From assembly GCA_021018815.1 (NCBI GenBank), contig JAITYX010000056.1:136501-200500 (forward strand): 64,000 bases of DNA, in the 5' to 3' direction. Under the pieces are notes generated by a model that saw only the letters and a list, made by a program, of their open reading frames with translations, did no database searches and was not told the DNA's origin. Shown here piece by piece: positions 50,502 to 61,762 of this stretch (positions are counted from its first letter, which is position 1; every line of letters starts with the position of its first letter). Both the position numbers and the translations under genes were made by a program. This stretch comes from Talinum fruticosum. Lineage: Eukaryota; Streptophyta; Magnoliopsida; Caryophyllales; Talinaceae.

Positions 50502-51262
50502 TTCTTGTCATTATGAGATTATTCGAGTAACATTTTAATCTCAACACTCTCGTTCATCCAACTGTAGACCATTTGATCGAGCATAGATATAGGGAAAGAC
50601 AATGTTAAAGCATTATATTTGGTTCCATCAGCATATCAAAAGGTTTATATCATAAGATAATTTTACACCCTCTCATGTCACAAATCATATTTGAGTTCTA
50701 AGTGCTCATTTTTCTTCTGCCTAATTTTTTAGGATATAGAAAGAGTTTATGGCAAAAATTCTACAATTTGAGCTGTTTGAGAATGTGTTTTTTATTTGAT
50801 CAAATAACTATCATTGGCCCAAGAAGCTAATTTTTGACAAAGAGTCATTTTTACGGAGGACCAGAGTTGGCCTTTGAATGCCTCCGGTTGGGATCCAATA
50901 TGCACAAACCGGAGAGGAATGCGAGTTTTTTTTTAATCAAGAAGAATGTGAGTTGAATACCCGGATGAAAATATATAATGTTGGTTTGTCCAACCCGAAT
51001 TCTACGTTGGTATAATTTTTTCTGGAAAAATTTGGTTAATCCGTGATGAGCGTAGAAAGAGTCCACCACCACGGTCCACATACTGGCTCGTTCCAGCGGC
51101 TGAGGAGGGGAGAGCGAGCGAGAGAGGCGTTAAGTAGCACCGCTTTTGCTTCAGCAGAATCTGGTCCCAATATTCCCGCCGCTTGGAGGTGGCCCTGATA
51201 TCTTTCCCCCTTCCCAAATTGATTCGTTTTTCAAGCATCAACTGAAGAATTTGGACGAAAAG
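50502..51262. other. NAD synthetase upstream region
   Basis: Probable promoter and 5' UTR of the plus-strand NAD synthetase gene. A purine-rich GAGAGCGAGCGAGAGAGG stretch near 51110 is UTR-like. No other gene was recognised. Longer minus-strand frames overlapping exon 1 are antisense shadows. Confidence 0.5.
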
Positions 51263-54200
51263 ATGAGGCTGCTCAAGGTTGCTACTTGCAATTTGAATCA
51301 ATGGGCGATGGACTTTGATTGCAATTTGAACAACATCAAAGACTCCATTTCTAGGGCTAAACAGGCCGGCGCCGTCATTCGTCTCGGCCCCGAGCTCGAA
51401 ATCACCGGTTATGGCTGTGAAGATCACTTCTTGGAGCTCGATACCGTCACTCATGCGTACTAATTTCTCCTCTTATTTCTTTCAAGCTTTGATTTCCTAC
51501 TTGGTTGCTGTTTAACATAGCCTCGCCTTCTGTATGATTCCCTCCGATTCGGATTTATGCGCCTTGGGATTATCAATTGATCCTTTTCCAATGTCAATAG
51601 ACTGCGCATGATATAGGAGTGACTATTTCATTCTGCCTTAAGACCAAACAAACGTTGCTATTAATTAAGGCTATTCATTCCTAATATGAATTGATCATTC
51701 ATTTTATACATTCGCATGATTGTATTGCGGTTGCCTATTGAGTGATTGATTTTGCTGCTTGAAACTTATTAATACTCCTTCCTTAATGTGAGACCTCAAT
51801 TGCAATTATGATGAATATGCAGGTGGGAGTGCTTGAAGCAACTTTTGCTCGGGGATTCAACGGATGGCATACTTTGCAGCTTTGGTATGCCTGTTATCAG
51901 AGAGTCAGAGCGTTACAACTGCCAAGTTCTTTGTATGAATAGAAAGATCATCATGATACGCCCCAAGATGTGGCTTGCCAATGATGGCAATTACAGAGAG
52001 CTCCGGTGGTTTACTGCATGGAAGCAAAAATACAAGATGGTGGACTTTCAGCTGCCTCCTGATGTTGCACAAGCTTTATCACAGAATACAGTGCCTTTTG
52101 GTTATGGTTTCATCCAGTTCTTGGACACGTATGTCATATATCAATGCTTTCTTGTCACACTAAATTCTATAATTGTTGAATTAAGCTTTCATATCCTCTA
52201 AATGGGAGAATGGCAAAGGGAACTGAAAATTGGTGAAAGATAAATCCTCTCGTGTGGGGTGCACCATTCATTTCTAGCTAATACTTGATCATAGGATATT
52301 TACTCTCTTCTCATGATGCATGTCCTTCCCCGCGTGTAAAAACAAGGATCGAGAATTTGGGATCTGTTTTTGCCACCGTTTGTGAATGAGTTGGGACATT
52401 CCGTGTTTTTGGCCCCAATTGGTTTGGATAAGTATTCAAGTATTTATTACCTTGCCAGAGCTGTTGCAGCAGAAGTTTGTGAGGAGCTCTTCACTCCTGT
52501 TCCGCCTCATGCCGAGCTTGCATTAAATGGCGTTGAAGTGTTTATGAATGCTAGTGGAAGTCACCATCAACTAAGAAAACTTGATCTTCGCATGCGTGCT
52601 TTTATAGGTGCTACAAATACCCGTGGAGGCGTTTACATGTACAGTAATCAGCAGGGTTGTGATGGTGGCCGCTTATATTATGGTATTTTCTTTTTCTGGT
52701 CCCCTATCTTGTATTTGACGATAATGTCAGAAGCTGGACTGGCTTGTGTCATATAAGAACTCCATAATTCTTCTGATTGGGGTCTACTAGTGATGAGTGC
52801 TAGTGATGGCATTCCTTTTCATAACCTTTTGATTCTTATATTTATGCTCGCAGATGGATGTTGTTCTGTTGTTGTGAATGGAGACGTGGTGGCCCAGGGA
52901 TCACAATTTTCTTTGAAGGATGTGGAGGTGGTTGTTGCTCAAGTAGACCTTGATGCAGTGAGTTTGATTTTAGAGTTTCGCCTTCTTATCCTTTATCCAC
53001 TAAAGTAATGGATGAAACTTATACAGTTTACACATGTTCTAAAATAACAACTCTGCAAGATAGTAATTTGCAAAGCAGCTACTTGTTCTAATTTCTTCAA
53101 CGTATATCACTCAGATTGTGCTTGATTGCTCCTTTTTTTTAATTTTTTCCTTTTTTGTTTCTGGTTATTTGCTTCGTGACAGGTTGCTAGTCTTAGAGGC
53201 TCTATAAGTAGTTTTCAAGAGCAGGCTAGTTGCAAAACAGGGATCTCATATGTTACAGCACCGTACAAGTTATGCAAACCATTTCATTTGGAAGAGCCAA
53301 TTTCCTGTCCATTGAAGGTTTGTCCCGTAACTATTCAAGTAAAAAATATGGGTTTGTAGCTATTGTCTCGAGGAAATCATTGCCACCAACCACTTTTATA
53401 TCCGATCATTAATATTTATAATATGATATTGTCTCCATCTAATTGGTCTAGTACAGAGAGCATTTACTGCACTGTTTCTCATAACTTTGTTGTTATGCTT
53501 TAAGGCTCGAGATGGACATAGAACAACTTAACATGATACATGGTAAAAAGCAAGAGGTAGCTGAAGGAAATGATTGTTAAATAAGCTAAACCTCCCTCCA
53601 TGTGGGTATTCTCAGTTACCTCATCGTATATGTTCTCTTGTTTTGAGCATTCATTGCCTGATGGAATCATTTTGACATTTAAAGCAGTTATATTTCAGAA
53701 AGATCACTTCTACCTTTTGTAATTTGGGCTGTTCCCACTCAACAAGCTAAACACACCTTATCTGCTCATTTCTTTTCCTAAGCCAAACGGAAACATTGAT
53801 GACTTGCAGATTAGGTATCATGTACCCGAGGAAGAGATAGCCTTTGGACCTGCTTGCTGGTTATGGGACTACTTGCGAAGGAGTGGAGCTTCTGGTTTCT
53901 TGCTTCCCCTTTCTGGTGGTGCTGATAGCTCCTCTGTTGCTGCTATTGTTGGCTGCATGTGCCAGCTTGTTGTCAAAGGTGAATCTGAGATAAAGTTACC
54001 ATTCATTGTATCCAACTATTATCTTCCTCTCAATTTGCATGCTTGATGTTATTCCTTCTGATTTCTGCTCAAGTATAGCTTATTTAAATTTGTCCATATG
54101 AACATAGATTTATGCTTCATGTTTAAGGTCAGTCTTGTTCTTTTCAGAGGTCCTCTTTCCAGCTTTATGTGCGTCCTATTATGTTCGTCTGGATGATGGT

Positions 54201-57117
54201 ACATGAGTAGTCCATTGTCATACTCACTAAATTGTTGATTGTTGGATGCTGGAATGTTTCATTATGCTTAATTAAAATTTATGACCCTGTTGGTAACAGA
54301 AATTGAAAACGGGGATGAGCAAGTGAAAACAGATGCAATAAGGATTGGGCAGTACCCTGATGGACAGTTTCCAACTGATAGCAGTGAATTTGCAAAGCGT
54401 ATCTTCTACACTGTATACATGGGAACTGAGAATAGGTACAATCTCAAGCCCAAAAATTCAGTGGATATGCCAGGGCTACCAGATGTGGTTGTTTACCTTT
54501 TTCAATTCCTAGTATGGGATTTTTATTTGTAGAGCTGGCTAGATTATTCTTGTCTAGGTCTCTTATCCCTTGTGCATATGGGCCTCAGATACCATTTTAA
54601 AATACAGCAGATCTCACATTTCTAGTACCTCATTTGACCGAACACCTCAATTTTTTGAATAAATATATTATTCAAGTTCTTAATTCTAAAGGATTACATC
54701 TCCAACTGCTCACATATCTCATTATGCTATATGATGTGATTTACTGTAGATTTTTCTTGCTTATGCAGTTCTGAAGCTACCAGAACACGGGCTAAAAAGC
54801 TTGCAGATGAGGTTGGATTGTGGCATCTTGATGTCTGCATAGATGGTGTCATTTCAGCCCTACTGACACTGTTCCAGACTCTAACTGGGAAACGCCCTCG
54901 CTATAAGGTGCACACTTCACCTAAGAAGAAAATAAGAAAACGACTATTCTGAAGAATTCTAAAAATTCACGCGAGTAATATGCATAATCTAATAATGGAC
55001 CTGTTTTTCCACATGATTTATTACTTAGTTCAGTGTGCTAGGGTCTGTTTAACTATGTAGGAGCTCAGTCTAATTTGTTAAATGGCTCTGCTGAAAGTCC
55101 TTATATGCTCTAGTTGTTTTGCAGGTAGATGGAGGATCAAATGCTGAAAACTTAGGGCTGCAGAACATTCAAGCTCGAATCAGAATGGTGCTAGCTTTCA
55201 TGTTGGCATCACTTATGCCTTGGGTTCATGGCAAATCAGGGTTCTATCTTGTCTTGGGTAGCTCCAATGTGGATGAGGCATTGCGTGGCTACTTGACAAA
55301 GGTGATTTGTCTTCTTTTCTTGAAGCTTTATGGGCAATGAAAGACTCTTCTGTTTCGTTTGGTAACTTCATTACCTAGTGACTCTAGGGTCATCTCTGAC
55401 TTACCAAATCAAGCCCTATTCATGAGGACCTTCACAGTGTTTACCAGACAACAGATCCCAGTCCCCTCTTCCCCTACGAGTCGTTCCAGCTTGGCCACTC
55501 TGCAATAGATTTATTTCTAATGCTGTTCATCTATTTTGCAGTATGATTGTAGCTCAGCAGACATAAATCCAATAGGAAGCATCAGTAAGACAGATCTTCG
55601 AGCATTCTTGCGTTGGGCTGCAGATCATCTTGGCTACTCATCCTTAGCAGAAGTTGAAGCTGCTCCACCAACTGCTGAACTGGAGCCAATACGCTCTGAT
55701 TATACCCAGGTGCTGCTGTTAGATTTCTGCGTGTTTTTTATGCTCGTGTGCAGTTGGCCTGTTGATCGGTTAATTCTATAAGATGTTATTAGCTCTGTTT
55801 CATTAACACTTTTTCCACGCGGAACAAAGGATAATATTTCCATGTGGCCCTAATGCTCTGTGTTAGTGGCTATGCTGTCAGTGTTAGTGCTAACATGCCC
55901 ATGTGCAAATGAAGATCATTGGGTTAGACTAGAATTGACTATTTGAAACCTACCCCTTTCAGCTACCTGGTGTAGATTCTGAATCCCTCCCTTTTCCGTG
56001 AATTTTGATAGGTTAGGAAGAAAATAGTTTCTTAATAAATTGTCGGTAACCCATGCACTTGTTTCACTGAAGCAGCTCACTGCTTATTCGCTTCTGCGTG
56101 AAGCACAATGGAAATTTCCAATGAAACAGTCGAATTATTATGCAATCATCCTTCATGCCTTAATTCTTTTGTCATGCTCTGTCAACAGCTTGATGAAGTG
56201 GACATGGGTATGACGTATGAGGAACTTTCGGTCTATGGAAGATTGCGTAAAATTTTCCGTTGTGGTCCGGTATCCATGTTCAAGGTATGTAAATTTGTCA
56301 TTTTGGAGAATTTGTTCTTCTTTGTCAAGTTTGAACCCTCTACCCCACTTAAGCAATTAGCACATGAATAGGGGTGCATATTAGTGTAACATTCAATTCT
56401 GACAAAGCTTATTTCAGACCAGTTCCATATTCCTTCTAGTTTTGAATTATGCAAAGCATTGAAAATCTGAAGCCTAAATTATTCCAAATTGGAGGTGGGG
56501 GAAACCAGAGGATGCGTTGCCTCAACAGTCATTTGCTTATTGAAGTTACTTTCATTCAGCGCAGTTTGTCGAGCATATGTTAATAAGAAATTGCAACTAA
56601 TCCAATGTTAACTTCTTGTTGTTGTTGCAGAATCTTTGCTTTAAATGGGGTTCCAAGTTAACGCCTTCAGAGATTGCTGAAAAGGTGAAGTTCTTCTTCA
56701 AGTACTATTCGATCAACCGACACAAGATGACAGTGCTTACACCTTCTTACCATGCAGAGGTAATCCTTAAAATCTGAGCTCACTTTTCCTAGCCAAGCAA
56801 AATCTCATCACATTTTGAAATATCTTATACATGATGTAGCAAAACCTAGACACATTTTGGTATCTCACACATGATGTTGCTGTTGCTTGCTGCAGAGTTA
56901 TTCACCAGAGGATAACAGGTTTGATCTTCGCCAGTTTTTGTACAACTCAAGATGGCCATTTCAGTTCCGAAGGATTGATGAGCTTGTGAAGGAGTTGAAT
57001 GGTACCAAAGTTCCTCTACCAGAATCAGCTGAAAATAAACCAGGAATTCTTTCGGACCAGGTTGGTGGAATGGGAGTTGCAGCAGCTGGATCAGGAAATC
57101 CTAATGTAGGTTTTTAG
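51263..57117 (+). CDS. NADS: Glutamine-dependent NAD+ synthetase
   Basis: Cytosolic last enzyme of NAD+ synthesis: it amidates nicotinic acid adenine dinucleotide using ATP and ammonia released from glutamine. Thirteen exons in phase: 51263-51456, 51823-52128, 52459-52682, 52854-52957, 53183-53317, 53810-53978, 54300-54435, 54769-54907, 55125-55301, 55542-55709, 56189-56284, 56631-56759 and 56896-57117, giving 732 residues, normal for eukaryotes. The N-terminal nitrilase-type glutaminase shows [16 protein letters not shown] (catalytic Glu), RPKMWLAND (Lys) and AAEVCEELF (nucleophile Cys region), with [14 protein letters not shown]. The synthetase domain has the PP-loop [14 protein letters not shown], then [53 protein letters not shown] and [19 protein letters not shown]. 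The frame is intact. The start codon opens the conserved [18 protein letters not shown]. Confidence 0.96.
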
Positions 57118-58444
57118 TCAAATGTAAAGGTGTTGTTAAGCGAGTCCACATGGTAGCGTACCAGATTAATCCCTGCATCATACTTTCTCAAGTCTCCTGT
57201 CCTGTTGTTCAAAATACCGCCATGATAGCGGTTGCATCATCATAATTTTCGATACCCTATAACATCAGAGGATCTTCTGTTTCAAGGAATACAGGATGTT
57301 TCATTGGTATTAATCGCCATACTTTTGAATTAACTATCTCAGAAATTCTCTGTGCTTGATATTTATGTTTAGGCACTCAAGAAGATTAGAGGTATACCAA
57401 ATGAAATCACTGTATTTTTCTTTTTGTCAAAAATTTTCTCTGTCCGTGTGTATGTACTTTGGAGCATCTTTATTGTTTTATACAATGTATTTGTTTTAAT
57501 GTCATAATTTTTATTTTTATTTTTGCCTTAGTAAGCGAGCTTATTATTCTAAATAAGCTCCATATCTCATGAGAACCCAAATGTGGGTGATAGTCAACTT
57601 ACATTAGTAAAATCTGCGGGAGCTAGAATGAAGAGAGGGGTTAAGATCTGCCTATGGGCCTGTTCGCCCTTTCTCATCACAAGAAAAATACAAAGAACGC
57701 AATTTCTCATAATTCTCAAAGTAACTTATCATATATATGCATAATGCATTCCGGACAATAACTTGGAAAATACTTGTACTAGGGTATTCTGTATTTTCTA
57801 TCCTCGAACAAACATAAACGGAGAAAACAAATATTATGGTATTCTGTATTTTCTATCCTCGAACAAACATAAACAGAGAAAACAAATATAGGTAATCGAG
57901 TTGAACAAAATTGTGTCAAACCTCTTAATTTTGGCAATTGGGAAGAGTTATTTAATAGTTGAATTTAACTTGTGGGATGTTGATTTTTGTTTGTGTTTCT
58001 CCCTTGCTTGTGTGTGTAACTTAACTAGTATGAAAAAAGAATTATTATACTGGTGATTATAGTGAAAAGTGGTTTCTTGGATTCCTTCATCGAGATCTGG
58101 AGAGAAGAAGCTGGGAAAATGAAGGTAGCCTAGAAGTAAACAAGGCAGCACAAAAAGGACAGTTTAGAGCTGAACCAAGTGAAGAAAAAGAAATATTATT
58201 TTAATAAATGAATCTGCAACGGTCGAAAAACCAGTAAATGAAAACAGGCACAAAAAGGCAGTGAGCTGAGCTGAGCTGAGCTGACCTCTCCATCACCCAT
58301 CTCTAACGTTCCACTGTACCTACCGCTCCTCAAAAACAGCCCCCAATTCCTTCATTCTCTCTCTTCCTTCAACGTTACAATCTTCCTTCATCTTCATTTG
58401 CTCTCCTACTCCACCTGACCTTGTATTGTACATTCTCTCCCCTC
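57118..58444. other. Intergenic between NADS and next gene
   Basis: NADS 3' UTR on the left and the promoter/5' UTR of the next plus-strand gene on the right. The stretch 58260-58440 is pyrimidine-rich with a GAGCT tandem (GAGCTGAGCTGAGCTGAGCT near 58263). No exon was recognised. Confidence 0.5.
57783..57892. repeat. 55-bp tandem duplication
   Basis: Two direct copies (57783-57837 and 57838-57892) starting GGTATTCTGTATTTTCTATC, differing at about one or two positions, so the duplication is young. Confidence 0.85.
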
Positions 58445-60196
58445 ATGGAGCCTGCCAAGATCGACTGGCAAAGCTTGGAATCAGTCTTCGTTCTTGATCA
58501 AGTTTACGAGAACATCAATGCCCCTCAATGGGTCGACTTCTTAGCCCCTGATGATGCCTCTCACGATTCTCTCGACGATGAAGCTTGGTTCTGCCGTCCC
58601 GGTAACTTTATTATTTTTGCCACAAAGGAAAGCCAGTCATCTTCAAACTACTTGTAATCATTTCCTTTTCTGTTGCTTTCTGGGAATTCTGCAGATTGCA
58701 AGCATCCAAAAACTGCTCAAGATTTCCTCAAATCCACCCCTACTTCTAAGGTACTCTCTTTCCCTTTTCGAACTAGTTTCTTTCCCTTTTTGAATTTGAT
58801 TTAAAAGACCTGCCTGCCGCAGATATCATGTTATATTCCTCTAAATTTCTTTGTTTTCATTCGATGATATGTGAAGCTCTTGAGATCAGTGAGCGTTTCC
58901 AAGCTTATTGGACTTGGCGATTGGGCTCGGAGGTATTTTCTGTTCAAAACCCTTGCTCCGACCTTAATTTCTCGGAATCTTGATGAGTTTCATATGCTAA
59001 TTCAGGGAAGGGAATCTAAAGAGGCGAGGGCTAGGGCAAGGTCAATCTTGTGCGACATCCAATGAAGATAGCGAGAACCAAAACCCTAATTTCTCGACTC
59101 CTAATCACAAAATCAAGGCCTTTAAGGGGACCATCAAGTCCAGTGCCCAGAAGGGTATAGAAGAGGACGATGAATACTCGGAAATCTTGCTTCATAGTGA
59201 TGAGAAACCAAAACCCAAGTTAAGAAGTACCCAATCAGCAAGGGATTTGTTTGGAGGGAGGGACATTTTCAATAAGATCACAGACTTCTGCAACGAGTTG
59301 AAGAAGATGGCGAGCTGGGCCAAGGAGAGGGAGATTGAGGAGGCCGAGAAACCGGATTTAAGAAGTGATCGAAACCCGCTTGAGGTGAGGAAGAAAGAGG
59401 GGGCAGAGATGTACTGGGATCGAAGATGAATCAGACGGAGAAGGAAAGGAAGCCATTCCTTGAATTGAGTAAAGAGAGATGTGAAGCTGGAGAGAGAAGC
59501 AATGCCAAGCAGAAGCTAAGGAAGAAGAAGTAAGCTTCCTTTCCTTCTTTTTTTTTTTTCCCAACTTGCTAGCTATTTTAGATTTATCATCACCACTTCC
59601 ATTAGACTCGATTGTTCTTTGAAAATTTTCTGTCAATCTTGGATGATGTACATACGTTGCTCATGCTAAGGTTTGATATTTCAAGCTCAGAACTGGTTGC
59701 AGTGATGGTATAGTATTTTGTAATGGCTTTGATGTTAAACTGATTTTGAATTGGTTGAACAGGGTACTTGATCATGATGGTCATGATGCGGAGAATATCC
59801 CGGTTTCTCTGGATTTGAACTTGAAGGACGTAAAGCGCAAGGAAGAAGAACGGTTATTGCCAATACGAACAAATCCTCCTACCCCTCAAGGATTTTCAGC
59901 AACTCGGGGTCCTAGCAAGAACACACCTTCAAAGGGTCCTAAATCCAGGCTCAAGGTATGAGTTTTTGGAGCGTTTTTAAGACTTGGTAGGAGTGAATGT
60001 GCAAGTTTACTTAGAGAAGTTGATTTTGATGCAGCAGGAGAGGGAGATGTTTGAGGAAGTGGAGCAGAAAAAGACGCTGAGAGAAGAGCTGAGCGAGAAT
60101 AGCTGCCACAGGAAGAATGCATCTCCCATCGCTGGCAGAGAAGGCAGGGCATTGGATGTCTTCTGGTTTTTGAAGCCTTGCACTCTTTCTAGTTAA
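58445..60196 (+). CDS. Conserved plant protein of unknown function
   Basis: Six exons in phase: 58445-58601, 58695-58750, 58877-58932, 59006-59529, 59763-59955 and 60035-60196 (about 382 residues once one base is allowed for). The N-terminus (MEPAKIDWQSLESVFVLDQV, NAPQWVDFLAPDD, DDEAWFCRPDCKHPKTAQDF) and the C-terminus (NSCHRKNASPIAGREGRALDVF, WFLKPCTL) look strongly conserved and resemble uncharacterised plant proteins. The middle is basic and low-complexity (KKK, KRKEEER), suggesting a nuclear, nucleic-acid-associated or scaffold role, which is inference only. As read, exon 4 stops at 59429 because the G-run 59399-59403 is one base short. With one more G the frame continues LGSKMNQTEKERKPF into the correctly phased next exon. 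The acceptor of exon 6 could equally be three bases later. Confidence 0.82.
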
Positions 60197-60786
60197 GTCT
60201 TGGTAGCAGAGTTGACAGTCAGTCAGATAGACATACATAGATAGATAGTAGTCAAGTGTTGATTCTTTGATTTCATTCACAAATTTCATCTATTATTCAT
60301 TCAATTTGTTATATATGTAGCCACACATCTGGAGATGTTATTCTATAGTTGTATTCCTTGATTATTATTCATTTGTAATAAAATTTGAAGTTGATGAATA
60401 AATCATGCAATCATACATCATACATCATACATACGGGAGGAGGCTGAGGAGAGAAATTAGACACTCAAAGCCACTAACCAGAATCCACGATGATTGGATA
60501 GAATTATCAACCGAGTGATTGCTGATTGGTGACTGGATTCAATGAAAAGCGTCACATCAATACTTGTTTCTACATTATTATTATTACCTTTTATATAATA
60601 CAGAATTACAGTACAGAATGGATAAAGAGAGAAAAGTGTTGCTTTACTACAACTGGTAGTAAAATTTTGGTTTTTAGCAGAGTGCAATATACAAATACAG
60701 AGACCGAAGCCCAAATAAAGCGGTAGTAAGAGAGAGAATCACCGTATTTTTACGTATATCACCACCGTACTTGTGCATTTATCAGT
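60197..60786. other. Convergent intergenic spacer
   Basis: 3' flanks of a plus-strand gene and a minus-strand gene that face each other. AATAAA-like signals (ATGAATAAATC near 60395) and short CATACAT repeats are visible. No gene is present. Confidence 0.5.
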
Positions 60787-61011
60787 CTATCTGGAGGAGG
60801 AGGCGGCGGAGGTGGGAGCGAGCAGGAGCAGTAGGCGGAGGATTCCAGACAAAGAAAAGCGCAAGCGCGGGCAGAAACTAGGCCGATAATCTCCGGTTTC
60901 TGCGAGAAGGTCTTCAATGGAAGCCACGAACAGCGTTAGGTGTCTCATCGGCGGAAGATACAGCGTTAGCGGCACCGCCGAGAACGCCACCGCGAACAAC
61001 AACGGAAGCAT
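60787..61011 (-). CDS. Small hydrophobic protein, unknown function
   Basis: A 74-residue single-exon frame starting at ATG 61011 with MLPLLFAVAFSAVPLTLYLP, then PPMRHLTLFVASIEDLLAET. It reads as one N-terminal membrane-spanning or signal-anchor segment followed by an amphipathic region and a second Leu-rich stretch (GILRLLLLLAP) near the end. From memory, plants have a family of roughly 70-residue proteins with this opening (hydrophobic start, then LFVE/LFVA, EDLL). An in-frame upstream ATG at 61149 would add 46 residues without similarity, so I prefer 61011. Function is unknown. Confidence 0.6.
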   Translation of the reverse strand: MLPLLFAVAFSAVPLTLYLPPMRHLTLFVASIEDLLAETGDYRPSFCPRLRFSLSGILRLLLLLAPTSAASSSR

Positions 61012-61762
61012 CGCCAAATCTATTCTCTTTCTTGTTTTTGTTAGTATAAAAGGACTGACATGGATAAACAAAAGGCTAAAATGATTCATCACCCAAAGTC
61101 CAACTCTCTTACTGAAGCGCGTGTGCTGCAACCAAATTATTTGAGCCACTAATTTATTTTAGGCGTTCTCGTTTTGGAGGATTATGCGAACGTGCACGTT
61201 GCCCGTGGCCCAATTACATGAATCAATACAATGCCTTCCTCGCCTTAATCAACCGATTACAACAAGTCAAAATTATAAGACTTTTTCTTACCTAAGACAT
61301 GTATCATTACCGTTGATCTATTCCTTAATTCTTCTTTTTTTAACCACTTCTAACTCGTATTAGTAAATTTGTTATACAAACTGCTACTATATATTGTACA
61401 AAACTTATTGACCCACCACAAATCATCCCACCTCAAATATCCATGCATGAATGTTAGAAAGGTGACAACTTATAAACTTACAGTTTTCAGGTTGAAAGAT
61501 TTTGATACTCATCTCCTCTCTTCTAAAGATAAGGTGGATAAGTCAAAGGTAACTCAAAACGTTTAAATTTACCTTAAAAGGATATGAGAACAAAACTGAA
61601 GACAAAGAGAAGAATGCATTGGTATATTGTTTGCCCTAATACAAGCAAACTATATACACGCCCATTTACATGTTTTGATTTGACCTCCCCAGAAATCCTA
61701 AATCCTCATCACAAACAAGAATGAGTTACAAAACCTAAGCAAAGTATCTACACTTCAAACCC
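61012..61762. other. Intergenic downstream of NLP
   Basis: Contains the upstream region of the small protein gene and the probable 3' UTR of the NLP gene (both on the minus strand). Nothing else was recognised. Confidence 0.5.

Noticed and set aside
51002..51454. 150-codon minus-strand frame
   Set aside because: Antisense shadow of NAD synthetase exon 1 and its 5' UTR.
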